NCBI RefSeq assembly: GCF_024713975.1
Contig: NC_091098.1
Coordinates: 23,782,316-23,846,315, forward strand
Direction: 5' to 3'
DNA length: 64,000 bases
Source of the DNA: Paralichthys olivaceus
Taxonomy: Eukaryota > Chordata > Actinopteri > Pleuronectiformes > Paralichthyidae
The first letter of the stretch is position 1. The number at the start of each line of letters is the position of its first letter. Shown piece after piece: positions 11,990 through 25,656 of this stretch. A program made the translations under genes and the position numbers. A model generated the notes under the pieces. The model worked only from the letters and a program-made list of their open reading frames with translations, did no database searches and was not told the origin of the DNA.

Positions 11990-12300
11990 CGTCCGGGAGG
12001 ACTGTGCTGCCGCTGCAGCTGCTGCAGCCTGCAGGGCGGTTCTCTGCAGAGGGAGGGCGGGGCTCCAGGAGAAACAAGGAACTTCCTGCTGAGCCACGAC
12101 AACGGAGGAAGGTAAAAGTTTTGCTTCGCGGAAACGTGAAGTTTAAAAAAAAAAAAAAAAAAAGAAGCTTGAACCGACACACGAGTCACAGCAGCGAGTG
12201 TGTCCGACAGAGGAGTTCACCCCCGCCGCTGTTAGGTTGTTGTCTGCAGCCGGAGGGGGGGGAGGGGTAGGGAGGGGGTTCCGTGTTTAACTTGAGCTAA
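11990..12300 (+). promoter_or_regulatory. ormdl2 promoter and candidate noncoding exon 1
   Basis: A CpG-rich patch ends in a donor-like site (GGAGGAAG followed by GTAAAAG) at about 12111. A noncoding exon ending at 12111 and splicing to the coding exon at 13690 would fit ORMDL genes, which have untranslated first exons. An 18-bp poly(A) run follows. The transcription start is not fixed. Confidence 0.45.
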
Positions 12301-12713
12301 CGTTAGCAACCTGTGGATAGCCGCTGCTGGCTAACTAGCTAGCTAGCTAGCTGGCTAATGCCACAAGGAGCTAAGGTTAGCATGTCAGGTGGAGCTTTAG
12401 AGCCCGAGCATCGTGTCAACACCGATGACACGGTGAAAGAGGGTTTCTGCTTCTTCTTCTGTGGTGAACTTTGGTTTAATGTTGCTGCGAGGTGATGAGA
12501 GAGAGAGAGAGAGCGCTTGTTTGATCGCAGAGTGACGCTCAGGCGGGTGGAGTCAGCACCTCACTGGGTTTGTTGTTGTTGTGTTTTTGTTGTTTCTCTG
12601 AGATTGTTTCTTGAAGTCACATAGAAGCTCACGAGTCTGCTGTGATCCTCCCACACAAAGCGTTTGGTTCCCCAATGTAGAGCACATCAAGAGAACATCT
12701 GGGCAATCAATTA

Positions 12714-12800
12714 GTCGGTACGGAGGCCGAGAGAGCTCAACGCGCTGCAGAAAGTCACAACACATGCAAATACAGAAACGCGCTGCAAGTTGCGAAAAGG
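12714..12800 (+). repeat. Dispersed repeat fragment (GGCCGAGAGAGCTCAAC family)
   Basis: GGCCGAGAGAGCTCAAC followed by CACATGCAAATA recurs at about 22519-22600, in the same orientation but with a diverged interior. It lies in ormdl2 intron 1. Class unknown. Confidence 0.55.
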
Positions 12801-13690
12801 ACACCGGAAGTGTTCCCAGGGGACCCAATCAAGTGAGGAACCTGTCTGCAGTTCAATGCTCTGTGGAGTTCCATCGCCACCGATGAACAGCAGACACGGT
12901 CCCATCAGCCTGCGTGTCGTAGAATTCACAGGACCCCGGGAGGAGGCTGCTGATGAAGCGAATGAGAAGAAGAGGCCGTGGTATGCAGACGTGACTGGAG
13001 AACAATAGTTTGCCCTGGGGAGGTTGGCTGCAGGGTTTCCTTGCAACATCCACCAACAGGTTGTTCAAAGATCCGGGAGGATCCACAGACAAGCTCTGCT
13101 CCAGAGCATAAAACAAACACCACACAGGGCAGAACGCTGCAGCCAATATTCAGGGTTTAGTTTAAGAAGGCATAGAGGATCTGATCTGCTGAGCGGGCCA
13201 CGTGGCTTTCATAGTACCGCCATACAAGCCAGTAGTCAGTCAGATTTACTCATAGCCTCAGCGTTCCCTTAAGGTCGGGCCAACACACTTGATGCTACGG
13301 TGAACAACGGAAGTTATGTCCCTAACATCCGCTGGTGGCCACTAACACCTGCTCACGTCTACTGGTAGTTGATAACTTAACTTAAAAAGACCTTCAAATG
13401 CACAAGGGATATTCATCCAGTTTCGTTTTATTTTAGAATATAGGACAAGATGGTGAATATCCCTCGTTGTCGACCCTAAACGAAGACTTGAGGAAACAAA
13501 ATATGAGGATTTTGAGATGATCTTAGTGGATCAACATGAATATTGAAAACTATTCTAGAATATAAAATAATCCTTTAGTAGCACATTTGCCAAATGTGCT
13601 CAGGTCCGCAGGTTTTCTCTTCTCAGGTTTAAGATCGATCTCGTTTGTGAGCTTCCAGCGTCTCACACTTTGTCTCTCTCTGTCTTCAGG

Positions 13691-15755
13691 ATGAACGTGG
13701 GTGTAGCTCACAGTGAAGTGAACCCCAACACGCGGGTGATGAACAGCCGGGGGATTTGGCTCACCTACCTGCTCTTGACTGTTGTGCTGCATGTCGTCCT
13801 GCTCAGCATCCCTTTCTTCACCGTGCCCCTCGTCTGGACCCTCACCAACGTCATCCACAACCTGGTCAGTTAAAAATATATTAATTAATGAATATTAATT
13901 ACATGGCCGCAGGTAGCGTAACCTGAGTGGTGAGAAAGTTTGGCAGGTTTTAATGTGATTTCTCCTTTCAAGAGGATTGTATGAATGATGTAGTGAGTCT
14001 ACAGGATTTATTACATATCTGAAACATTTATTTTTGTGTCGGACAATACATCTATATGTCATTAAATTTGAGTGTGGGGGTTTTCTTCCAATCAATGACT
14101 AATAAAATGACGATTATATATTCACTAGGGATGTAATTGACCTTCTAAACGATAATTGACGCTCATGGACCATTAACCAACAAGTTGTAAATGTTTTGTC
14201 TTCCTCATTAAAACATGTAAAGTGGGTTAATTTTTAAATGTGCGAACAGCATTAACAGTACATAATGAGGATTCGCTCATCATCACACCCACAGTGCTGC
14301 TGTGCTCTCTCTTTCTCACACACAGACACACACACACACTTATTTCAGTGGCCCGTCCAAACATCCATGTTCACCGGGCAAACAAAATAATCCACCCTCA
14401 TGATCAGAGCAGACATCTTTTCTACAGGATTTTAGTCAGAAATAGCGACATGTCCTCTGGGGTCAGTCTGTTAACAGATAGTATCAATGTCCGGGGATTA
14501 ACCAGTATTTTAAATCAGTTAAAATCCTTTTTGTAGGTTAAACGGTTTGTGATGAACATCCCTGATATTCACGGTAACAGGTATTTGTTATTTTGAACGG
14601 TGACTGAAGCTGGAAATTTCACTGAAGTGGACTCGGGGGAAACAAAAGAGACATGTAGGAGCTGGCTGGAGCAGGTCCTCTGGACTTCTAATGATTCAGT
14701 GGGAAATCTTAAGTCTGTCTCTGTGGCTAACGATGTGGGTGTTTCTCTGTTGTGTGATTTCCCTCCTGCAGGTGATGTACCTGTTCCTACACACAGTGAA
14801 GGGCACTCCCTTCGAGACACCGGACCAAGGCAAAGCTCGTCTGCTCACACATTGGGAACAGATGGACTACGGTGTCCAGTTCACATCTTCGCGTAAATTC
14901 CTCACCATCTCACCAATCGTCCTGTGAGTAGGAGGGGGGGGGGGGTTTACTTTGAGAGTAAACGTTTTGAAACGTCCGTGGAATTTTTAAACAATTGATC
15001 TCAATAAAATCTAGCAAAGATATTCCTCGTTCCCACACAATTAATTTTAATGAATTTGGTGATCCCCTATTTTTTCTCTAGCACTTTCATTAGGACTTTG
15101 TTTTTTTGGCCAAATGTTTACAAAGCTAATGACTCTTATCAGTGTCAGCTGTACTTTCAGTGGGGAGATTATTCTCAGTTGGAAGTTTTGAATAATCCTC
15201 CCATGATCCAATAACAGTCAGTTCCATTGTGCGAGCAGAAGAATTAAACTGAAACATGATTTGGTGAAAAGATTCTCATTCAGCCTCAATTCTTAAAGTA
15301 CAGCAGCAGTGGGTACATTCAGAGAGATGTCAGAGGGATGTCTTCAGATGCAAAGCTAAATGTTTATCACGCAGAGCAACAGCACTGCAGAGCTCGAATG
15401 GCACTCTGAGCACACACTCCTCTGACGATCTGTTCTTATGTTTTTGCGTCATCTTGCTTTCAAACAAACAAACAAACTGAACAGACGGGTGAAAACTACA
15501 TCTCGACCTCTGAGATGGTGTCTCACGTGTTGAGCGGTGGATTGCATGAGACCATTGTGTGTTTTTGGTGTGAAGGCTCCAGCAGACACGTTGAATCTGA
15601 CACTGTTCTGTCTCTGCAGGTATATTCTTGCCAGTTTCTACACAAAATACGACGCCACGCATTTCCTGATCAACACAAGCTCCCTCTTAAGTGTCCTCCT
15701 CCCGAAGTTGCCTCAGTTTCATGGAGTGCGGATTTTTGGAATCAACAAATACTGA
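13691..15755 (+). CDS. ormdl2: ORMDL sphingolipid biosynthesis regulator 2
   Basis: ORMDL proteins are endoplasmic-reticulum membrane proteins that bind serine palmitoyltransferase and restrain it when ceramide is plentiful. Three coding exons at 13691-13864, 14772-14923 and 15620-15755 give 153 residues, the invariant length of the family. Family signatures are all present: the start [20 protein letters not shown], then [34 protein letters not shown] and the end [11 protein letters not shown]. There are four hydrophobic segments, at roughly residues 22-42, 43-63, 95-117 and 122-142. Paralogue choice: [20 protein letters not shown] and PQFHGVR look closest to ORMDL2, and ORMDL2 lies in human 12q13 with the neighbours seen here. 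I am sure of ORMDL and fairly sure of paralogue 2. Confidence 0.95.
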
Positions 15756-16140
15756 CAGAACAATGGATTTTAACCACTGGACTAAAGTTTTTTTTCTTGT
15801 TTCAGCGGAACTATTTTATGATGAGAGTTCGAGGAGAAGAGTTTGATTCGTCTTCACTGTACAGACTGTGTGAAGTAATTTATGAAAGCTGCAGTGTGTG
15901 CTGCGTCTTGCAGCCTGAAAAGTAATTTTTTTTCTTTACTGATCTTTCTTATGTGGGTTTGTCTGAAGTCAGACTCTTTGCTGATCTTCAAATATGAGCA
16001 ACAATTGAACTGCTCTGTTTTCAAAGGTAATGTTTATTTGTTACTCTGCCACAGACGTAGCTTTTTTATCACAACTGGTTTTCAATATATTATGTTTTTT
16101 TCTTGATTTACGATGAAGGATTTACTCGCAGCATTCCTCC

Positions 16141-16146
16141 AATAAA
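16141..16146 (+). terminator. Polyadenylation signal of ormdl2
   Basis: AATAAA lies about 385 nt downstream of the ormdl2 stop codon, giving a plausible 3' UTR length. Confidence 0.6.
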
Positions 16147-18438
16147 CACTGCAGTCTTTATTTTGCTATGATACACATAAGTATGTAAGTTACTGTTAGA
16201 TTTAAGAGCTCGATGTCTTTTCCTGCTTATAAAAATGGGCGATGACAGCTACCTGGTGTGCACACGTTGTTGCCTGATCTTTATTACACGTGGTGAAGTA
16301 GGAAAATTGCTACGGAGAATTCAAGCATCAATTGATCAGTCGTGGGCCTGTTTGTAAGCAGTGGGGAACTCCCAGCACTTTACATGAAGCTACCATAAGG
16401 GGATGGCTGCCAGTGCAATAGGCTCATTTATCCAAGGGATTCCCCCACACACACACACACATACACACTCTTGTGTTAAGTATTCATACTGGTAGTGAGG
16501 TATCCCTGTTAGTTATGCATGTTTTGAGGAAGTAGCGCACAGGAAATGCTGCCGCGTGCAAATGTTTGTATTCCAAACAGCCTGGGAAACACATGCAAAT
16601 ATCTTACGCACTGTATCAGCTGTTTCAAAGATGTTGTGTAATCATTTGCATCAGTTTTAAAGGGGGGGGGGGTGTTCGCCGCTAATGCTGGGGGATGGGA
16701 TTCACGGGACAGTTGGGCTAAATGTCACTGTCCCCAAGGCGTCAAATATGGCTCACTGAAAGTTTGTGAGTGGGAGGGAAAGGATGAATATGTTTTTCTG
16801 ATGCAAGATTAACACTATCTCGCTTGAGCAGGAAGCAAACATACCCCCGCCCGTAATTTCAATCAATCTGCCTTGACGTCACTCGAGTGCCATTCTAGTT
16901 TTGATTTTTGAAAAAATTTACCAAAGGACATGTCATAGTTAATGTGCACATATGAGAAAGGTTAGAAACTGATTTGCTGCAGATGCTGAACCTTCCTGAA
17001 ATATTCTGGAAATTAAATTTAGGGTTTAACACGTTAACAGAGGCTCAGTTGTATTGTCAGGGTTTTTCAAAGTAAAAGTTTGGATTCCAGTTATCTGCAG
17101 AATAAAACATGATTCATAATGATGACCGAGTGATTAACTTCACAAACATGTACTTAAACTTAAAGCATAGTAGTTACAATCCCGAGCAACTTGTGGAAGT
17201 ACCTTCTTTGATATAATTCAGTCATCGGCTGTTGGACAGTTGGAAAGTCCACAAGGTTCATGATCGTCTTTCTCTCACACAATTTACAGATTAAACAAAA
17301 ATGCCCCAAAAGTTGCTGCTCAGCAAGAATAAACTGTTTTTTCATTTTTGTACCAACAATGTACAATAATATAAAAGTAATGGTTTCCTGCACCCTGCAA
17401 TCAGAAGTACAAAAGATTTAATAAGTGAATTTAAAATATTAAAAGTAAACATACTCATTGGCCAATTATACTTACATATTAATAGTGTATTATTGAAGAT
17501 GAATTTCATGAAACAGGTGGCCAAAGAAAAGCCACATTTTAATTACTTCTGTTACTGTTGGTTCGTTTTTTGAGTAACTATAACTTTGAGATAAAAGTTA
17601 TCCAGTACAAAATTACATTTGCCTTTTAACTTTAGTAAAGTATTAGTAAAATGGGAATTACAAGTAAAAAATACCTCAAAACTACTTTTACTTTGCACCA
17701 TCAATGAAATCCTTTTTTAGAAAAGTGAGTTTTTGGCTTCACATGCGTTACACAATTAAAGTAACGCAATCGGATACAATGATACAAGTACATGCATGTC
17801 AGTGTGCAATTTTTCTTTTTTTAATTCAAAATACTTTGGAAAACCTCGGCTGATTAGTCCATTAAAATGAACATGTGAAACACAAAACAGGAACAAGCGG
17901 TTCCTCCCTGAAGAAAACATCTGGAACAACAACCACCACTGTTCAGAGACGAGTGAACTAAGCACAGTGATGTACGCACGTTATCTCGACTCTCCTACTG
18001 CAGCTTTGAAAACTAAAAACCTTTTCTAAACTATGACTAAAAGAACGCACAGTTCAAAACTACCAGCACCCAGTAAAAATTCACTTTGACTTCCAAAGAG
18101 CCTCGATCAGAGTTTCAGCTTTTCAGTAAACTCAATTTTGACATGAGCCTTTGTTCCCTTAAAAAGAAGAGATGGCTTTAGTGCACAGTTTTTGAAACTA
18201 TGAAACAGACACATGCTGATAATGACCAGACTGTTCTGCCCGGGAGTGTCGGTCAAGTTGTCACCTGTGACTGAAGTGATGATCCGGGGTTTTAAAACCA
18301 TCCACCACAGCACATTTACATGGACGTTTGCAAAGAAGCTGCAGGGAGCCATTTGTCCGAGCACCTCTCTGAAAGGCAGCGATGCAGTAATTGTTTTAAT
18401 TTTCAAAAACAAATCCAACACAGTACTTGCTCCTCGTC
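16147..18438. other. Convergent 3' region between ormdl2 and nemp1
   Basis: ormdl2 and nemp1 converge here, so the right part is probably the nemp1 3' UTR. No single poly(A) signal for nemp1 could be chosen. There is a (CA)n tract near 16446-16468 and a poly-G run near 16662-16671. No other gene is visible. Confidence 0.4.
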
Positions 18439-21400
18439 TCACTCTGGTACCATCAGAGGCTTCAGTTCTTCTTCTTCTTCTTCCTCGTCGTCGTCAGTGT
18501 CAAAGAATTCATCCTCGAAAAATGATCCACCAAAGCCGTATTCCTGAGCGTGGACAGACACCTCATTTGACATCAAGTGAGGTGACCCCTCAATAAAATC
18601 AGCAAACCTGTGGAGCAAAGTCATCTATCAGTAACACATATGTGTGTATGTATATATATATATGTATATATATATATATGTATAAATAAGCATGTATCAT
18701 TATTTAAGAGAACTCACATACTAAGCAAATACATGTTTAGTATTATATCCAGGAATTGAGATTTTACTGTTTTCCCCAGGAATAAATCATGGGTCTTAAT
18801 TTTTTAATTAGTTAATTCTTCCATACCAAGGCGGGGGATGGGCTTAAATCGTGCTTTAAAAGACGTTGTGCATTAATAAGTTATTTAGGAATAAAAAAAT
18901 AATATAAAGTTGGCACCTTTTTGGGGACTGAAGCCTCGACACTGCTCTCCAGGGGCTGAACTCTGGGCTGTGACAGATCTTCCTCAGCTCATCCAGTGCT
19001 CGTCGAGTCTCTTCCTCCGCCTCCTTCTGATACTCCTCCTCAGTCAACAGGCGACGTGGCTTCGGCTTCCAGCGACCAGTCAACCGTCTGATTTTCCTGC
19101 AACAATCATTCATTCGGAATTCACATTCAGGAAATGTCAATTTCGTTAAATCTAAGTGGCTGCAATAAAAATAAACATCACGCAAGGTTTTTCAAAGAAC
19201 GTATTATTGATGAAGTACAGGAAATATTAAACATGTATCTTGTACTGTGTCAAAAAACTCATGTGCCTACATTAACAAAGTCGGCAAGGCCATAGACACA
19301 CACACACACACTGAGTGATTTTCAGTTGCAGTACAGAGCTTTCACGCCCCCTCCTGTCAGCTTTCAGAACACTCACCTCCATGCAGTAACTGCCATAAAG
19401 ACTGGGTACTCCAGATTTTTGGAGAGCAAAGCTGCCACCATGATAGCGAATGCAACTTGCTGTATTTGAATTCCTAAGTAAATCAGGAGTAGGCCGAACA
19501 GCTGCAGTGTCCACGACAAGATGTTGATGTTCTTCTCATCCACCAGGGGGCCGTAACGGTAACACACGGCAAAACTGATGAATCCCACCACTCCGACGTA
19601 ACCTGACGTAAAAAAAATGGATTACAGAAACAGATGAGACAAATCTAAAGGAGACAAATCCGTGTTGAGATGTTTACTTACATGCTCAGTGGTCCCACAA
19701 TATCTAAAGCTATAATGTTTTTAAAAACTAAGAGCCTTTCTTTGGTCTGATGTTTCCAATTCCATTGACTCATTATCTCTGTAACTTGTGTTCATGAGGA
19801 GTTTGTACCTAAAGCCATGTGCCAGTGTTCTCGTAGAATTATGCTGAGGTTCCTGCAGACGAGCTGAATGGCGTACACAGAGAATGACCAGCCACCGACA
19901 ATCAACAAATAAAAAGGGCTTTTCTGTGGAAGCAAACACAAACTCATTAAGATAATTAAGTGGCCAAAGTGTTTTTTTAACCCAAAAATCACAGCTATTT
20001 GAGGACAATGACAAACTGTACCTTTGGCAAAAAGCGAGCCAGAATGAAGAAGAGGATGATGAGAGAGGCGATCATGCCTGTGCTCATACCAGCAGAGTAG
20101 AAGAAAACTTGACTCCTTCACATTAGGAGAAAAAAAACGTTAATAACGTAATAATAATGCTCTGACGACCCTAATATTGAAGGTTAAGTATAAATTACCT
20201 GCTGAGTGAATCTGCAAAGATCAACAGCAACGCCCCAGAGAGGAAAACCAAAAACAGATAGATATCAAACTCTGCAGAGAAAAAACAAACACGTCATATA
20301 TCAGAATATCAGTCTTGTTATATTTGTCAGAGATCAGAAAACGAATTAGTGTCCATCTTACTGCGCAGGGGCTTGACAGTGTACTTGGCTTTTGCACTGG
20401 GGTCGATCTTGAAGCACGTCTTCTTGCTGAATAGGCCGATGTTAATGGTGGTTTCATTGTGCCGCTCACGTAACAAGCTCTGAAACCAGCTCCAGACACT
20501 GAAGCGCTCCAACTCCTGCAGCTCCTCCTCACCTTCCACGATTACCAACTTGAACACGTTGGAGCTCCACACTTTGACCTGTCGGACATCTTTAGTTATA
20601 ACAGAACTAAAACAACTGCGTTTCAACGTAAAGGAACTGCCAGAGGAAAGTTCAGTCACATATAACCACTATTACCAATAATTCCTCTGTTGCTGAAACG
20701 TTTAACGCAGAGACAAGGAGCGATGATAAACAGCTGTTGTTGGCTGCGCTCCACTCAAACAACTTACCTGAATTCTGGTCCATGTTTGCCGCCAGGTGGG
20801 CACGATGGAGTTTTGGTAACAGAACCGATTGGACCCCGACAGGATGTACTCTTCTCCATCATGCAGATCAATTACTGGACTTTCATTACCTGGGTTTGAT
20901 CAGCAGAGATATGTACGTTATATATATGTTACACTAAGTCTATGTCACATGTTACTTACATGTTAAGCTGAAAGACATGAAGTTTAAATTCAAATATTTA
21001 TGATTAAAAGAACTGAACATTGAACACGAGGTCTTGATGACATTATAAACTAACTTCGAGTTATTTTGCAATATTTTGCAGTCCAACTGTTACAAGCACT
21101 GATCCTGTTGTTAGATGATGACGCCCTTTGTCTTAAATTGTCTCAATACTTTATGACCTCCTCCCCCGTCCATGACACTCAGCCTCATTCCCACCAGCTC
21201 CCGTCGAAAAACTTTCTTGACTGTATGCCCCTGCTATTTAAACTTTACATTTTATTTACAGAATAAGCAATAAAGAAATGAAAAAGGCACATATGTTTTC
21301 ATTTTATATGAAAAGGTTTTTTAATCTGTCATTATCTTAGGATTCAAATGATATTTCAGTCATTATATTTTTACTTACTACTATATATACATCCACGTAG

Positions 21401-22244
21401 ACCCCCTAAAAATCCATATTCGCGAGACTTAACCTGAAATCTAATGTATTATGGATTGACATCTCCAGATCACTGTGATTTGTATTGAGGTGAATCAGCC
21501 TCATTGATTTGAATGGAGGGGACAAAGTAATACAACACACTTCATTATATTCTACAAAATGAGGATGATGAATATTGTTGAAAGACTTTTTATATGCTTA
21601 ATGAAATGTAAATAAAAAAGGGGGGATGTGTATTAATGTTGTATTATTTATATGAGAGGAGCAGGTAACACAACAAGTTCTTCCTCTCGCTCACTTTTCT
21701 TTTACAGAACAAGTAGAAGTCAAGAGTTTCATCTTGTTTTCTTTGGATTCCACTGAAATAAACTTCCCTTTTTAAACACAGTTGCAGAACCGGCAGTGAT
21801 TTCATCTTGTAGTGTCTCACCCGGTGTTGTTGTAGAAATGGTGAGTGGTTAATTCGTGAAGGGTAACACGGTGACGAGGTTTTTTTTTTGCAGGTTTCGG
21901 CAAAACAACAAAATAAAACTAGTATTTAAACTCCACCAAGTTTCCAGTCTGCACAGAGACAACGAGGACGCGCGAGCCAGGACACATCAGAGTCCAAATA
22001 CAGAGTTCCGAGGAGATGTTCGGTTACAGCAACAACAAACACAAGCTAACACGAGTTAGCCTGAGCGACACTCGTTTCCAGGGCACCTCCTTCGAGCCGC
22101 AGCCTGTGTTGAGGCGTCGTGACGCAGCCTCTCACCTGAGTCCTGGTGCGAGTCCGGAGGGAAACCGAGGAGCAGCGCCACGAGAACCAGGAACGTCCCG
22201 CGGGTCGAGCCGGAGCCGTTTGTCATTTTCATGTGTCCCGCCAT
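18439..22244 (-). CDS. nemp1: Nuclear envelope integral membrane protein 1 (TMEM194A)
   Basis: NEMP1 is an inner-nuclear-membrane protein that stiffens the nuclear envelope and is needed for fertility; its C-terminal region contacts Ran-GTP and BAF in vertebrates. Nine coding exons (high to low) at 22136-22244, 20768-20889, 20362-20578, 20199-20271, 20022-20115, 19809-19923, 19377-19602, 18917-19096 and 18439-18607 give 434 residues; human has 444. An N-terminal signal sequence ([11 protein letters not shown]) precedes the lumenal domain ([14 protein letters not shown]). Then come about five membrane segments with family motifs [29 protein letters not shown] and LSWTLQL. The nucleoplasmic tail has [33 protein letters not shown] and [11 protein letters not shown], and ends with an acidic run of seven glutamates before LKPLMVPE. 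The acidic run is coded by a simple GAG/GAA repeat and may vary in length. Confidence 0.95.
18635..18685. repeat. TA-rich microsatellite in nemp1 intron 8
   Basis: Interrupted TATG/TATATA repeats between nemp1 exons 8 and 9. Confidence 0.85.
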
Positions 22245-22330
22245 GATGAGAGTCCCACGACCCGCCTCTTCCGCCTCTCCGCGCAGAGTGACGCACCGCG
22301 CAGCCAATCACACACACACGACGCTGGATG
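22245..22330 (-). promoter_or_regulatory. nemp1 5' leader and CpG-rich promoter
   Basis: G+C- and CpG-rich sequence immediately upstream of the nemp1 start, with a CCAAT box on the plus strand at 22304-22308. No TATA box is seen. Confidence 0.45.
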
Positions 22331-23116
22331 TCGTCATCAGCGGTGCGCGTTCAACGTCGCGACGTGTTTGCGTGTTGGACTTTACATCACCACGCTCAGT
22401 GGAGAGAACTTTTCAATTTAATTACCTTTTCAATATATGTTTTAAAATACAAGTGTGTAGATTCGCCGGTCACATTCTGGTCAAGAAATTATATTTAGTT
22501 ATTTATCTTGTGCACAGAGTTAATGTCTACGGTGGCCGAGAGAGCTCAACACATATGCAAATTTTTAAAAAAAACACATGCAAATAGAAAAAACTAATTA
22601 AGAAAGCATGTTCATCAATTTGAGGACACGTGCGCTGTAAAAAGTCACAAAGTGAAGTTACTGAATTCTGCTACTCGTCAGTGGTGATGGGACGTTTTCA
22701 TAATTTATAGCACACGTGAGTTACATTTCTGAAAAGGACTAAAACAATTGATGTCAGTTACTGTTGCCGACTGATATTTTTACTGTTTGAATGTCTTGGG
22801 ATTTAACCGCTTCAGGACAATAAAATAATAGTGATTTTGAATTTGAGTGTAGCTAAACACATAGTGTCCTTTAAATGAATAACGCCACTGGAGTTTTCCA
22901 ATACAGATCAATCAAATGTCAAACGTGATTGCAATAGGATTTGTCTGTCTTTGGTGCTCAGTGCAGGACAAATACAAACTATTTTATCAAACTGTTTACC
23001 TTTGGTGCTGACGAGATAACATGTAGTTTGACATTGGTGGAGTAAGTAAATACGAGGCCTCTCTTCTAAATAAAGGATAGGCAGTGGATTTGTGCTTCAC
23101 GGTGTGAGTATAGGAA

Positions 23117-23470
23117 TTAAAGGTAGAGTGTGTAGAATTTTGTGATATCTAGTATTGAAGTTGCATGTTGCAGCTGAACACCCCTCACCTCACCCTCTCC
23201 TTCCAAACATGAAAAAGAACCTGTGCCAGCTTCAGTTGTCATAAAAACTCGAGAGGTGTTTAGTTTCTCCAGTCTGGACTAAAGTAAAAAACATGGCAGC
23301 CTCCGTAGAGAGGACCCCCTCGATGTAAATATAAAGTATTTGAATATAAAGGGTCTTTTCTGGGCTAAAGAAAACTACAATCAATACAGTTTAGATGAAA
23401 CGAAGGAGTGAAAACATCATGAGGATTATTCTACATCAAATTTCTGACAATTGTTCCCTTTCACCTGAAA
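23117..23470 (+). mobile_element. TTAA-flanked MITE, copy 2, right end lost
   Basis: It aligns along its length with the copy at 6212-6583. Shared words include AACATGAAAAAGAACCTGTG, CTTCAGTTGTCATAAAAACT and CATCATGAGGATTATTCTAC. The left TTAAAGGT end is present. The right terminal repeat is missing after CCCTTTCACCTGAAA. Confidence 0.85.
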
Positions 23471-25329
23471 ACTTTTTTAAGCACAGAAAGAAAAAGTGAA
23501 CTGACAGAGAAACTATATGTCGCTTAGTTTAGAGGACAGTTACGGACATCTTTATAGTTCCACAAGTGAAACAGGACCTGCCTCTAAAAATAACTACCTG
23601 TTTTAAGCCTAGTTTGTTTTGCTCAAAAGACAAAATGTCATTCACCTTGAAACCAAAGTATTTATACAGGGACACAAGGTGTGTATAAATATTTGCACAA
23701 AGGCTATGAGACAGAAGATGGTCTATTGTAAGTGTTAAAAGTCACTTCTCTGCTGCTCTTGGTAACAGGAGCCTAAATGTCTGCTGTGAAAAACATTTAC
23801 ATGAAAGATGACATAAATAAATAAAACGTATCTGATTGTACAAAGATCAGATCCAAAGACACGACTGTTTATTTAGATTGTTTGTATCAAGAACAGTGTA
23901 ATCTGTGTACAATTTGATTGCAAGAGATTGATTTGTCAAGTAGTGTTTTATTTCTGAACTAACCTGATAATAAAATAAACAAATAGGAGTTAATAAACGT
24001 TAATTAAAAGCTGATAAAAGGTTTCAGGATATGTAACCACCAAACACAGCACTCATACGTTCTCATAAATGATTCAAATTCAAATCTTAGTTCTTTATCA
24101 ACCACCTTTATTGATATGCTGATGTTATTGGTGGCTTGAGGTCTGCTGAGAGATGTGGGTCACACAGGTGTTTGTTTTTGATACGCTTGTTACACAGAGA
24201 GTGAGCGAGACCAGCTGAGGTCGGTGATTCGCTCCACTTTATTCACCTTAACAGTAGCAATGTGAGAAAACATGCAGCGTGAGTCAGACGTCCACACTGA
24301 GTACTTACATCGAGGAGTACAAGGAAATACTTCATTTGTGTCAAACCAACTTCCACCTAAATATTATTAACCTATAACCTTTCCTCTTTTTGTTTCTAAA
24401 CTGATGTCATTGATTGTAAATGGAACAAAATGCTTCCTCCATAAAAATGTGACCTTTCACTCCGGAATTCTTCCAAAGCATTCAGCGAGGCTTGTGACTG
24501 TCACCACATGACCAGAACTTTGAGCGCCCAGTTCACTAGGATCAGTCTTACACTTCAATCATCTGTGGCCATAAAATAAAACACACTGGACTCTCATGAT
24601 GTTTGCGATACGTCTGAAAGATTTCTTAAAGCGAGAGCTTGATGATCTGGATTCAGCCGTCTCCTCACTTCATGTGGTTCCTCCTTTTTAAGGAGAAGTT
24701 GAGCTGTCATCACTTGAGTTCTTTGAAAACCTTGCTCAAGGTTCAACAGTTATCTCATGATCAGAGGATGTTACTCATTGGCACGTAAAAGAGCAAACAG
24801 GAACTGGGTTTCTTATAAACATTGACATGATGTTTCATCTTCTAGAAATGTGACAGAATCTGAATAAACATAAACTCTAAATGGGAGAATGTGACAGGGA
24901 ATAGGTGGAGACAGTCAGAGTCATTAATTAGGTCTGTTATAACAACATTCTAGGTTATTAACAGGTTTTCATCCTTTATTATTACTGGTAGTTTTGGCTC
25001 TACCTGATTTAATCTAAAATCCTGGGCAATGCAGTCTTCTTTTCTTTACACAGTAATTTAGATCCTCTCCTGTCTCCTTTATGTTGTGTCGCTGCTCAAC
25101 AAATGATTTTCTTCTGCTATGTAAATAATCAGACCATATTGGGACTGTCCAACTCACAGTGTTTAATGTTTTATCGGTGATGGAAACATGACACAAGCGT
25201 GAATGTACTAATTTGATAAGACAGTGAGTCGAGAGAGTGCCTCACGGAGGAAAAACCCTCAAATTCAAACTCCCCTACCAGTAATGGAAAAGGAGTCAAT
25301 CGCCTTTTCCGCATTCAAAAGATCAACTC

Positions 25330-25400
25330 TGTTTGGTCCTGTGATGAGCTGGCGACTTGTCCAGGGTGTAACCCTTCTCTCACCCAATGCGACTTCACTC
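25330..25400 (+). repeat. Common fish interspersed repeat fragment
   Basis: CTGTGATGAGCTGGCGACTT followed by GTCCAGGGTGTAACCC is a phrase seen across fish genomes in interspersed repeats. Family not assigned. Confidence 0.5.
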
Positions 25401-25656
25401 CACTGCGCACACTCTGGCTCCAAATGACGTCAAAAGCACATGGAGGCTGCATCAATATTTGGAATACTTCAGCCTCATATTTGTACAATGGGAGGACTGA
25501 AGACGTGTCGTCCATCTTTATTAACAACATACTATTTATGTTGAACTCCTTTGTCCAGTTGGTAATTCATTGCTCCGTAGTATTTCTATTTCATCTCTCT
25601 TTAATTTAATTCAGTAAAGTTAAACTTATACATTAAACACACAACTACTTTAATCC

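Larger units (their letters stand above)
9235..11990. other. il23a-ormdl2 intergenic sequence with repeat fragments
   Basis: No gene is recognised. About 10000-10110 resembles the common fish repeat with an AACTTTATNTRTAWAGCAC-like core. About 10345-10432 is similar to 13168-13260 (shared CTGATCTNCTGAG and AGTCAGATTTACT). About 10440-10515 resembles a non-LTR retrotransposon 3' end (CAACTTTATTGTCATTGCAC and GAAATGCAGTTTGCATC). These are recognised from memory and need a repeat library. Confidence 0.4.

Noticed and set aside
11746-12270. Several overlapping long frames around the ormdl2 promoter
   Set aside because: A CpG-rich region with few stops; frames overlap on both strands, run through the poly-A tract and match nothing known.
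12553-13272. Overlapping frames of 90-112 codons on both strands
   Set aside because: They lie in ormdl2 intron 1 over dispersed repeat fragments; no splice logic or family match.
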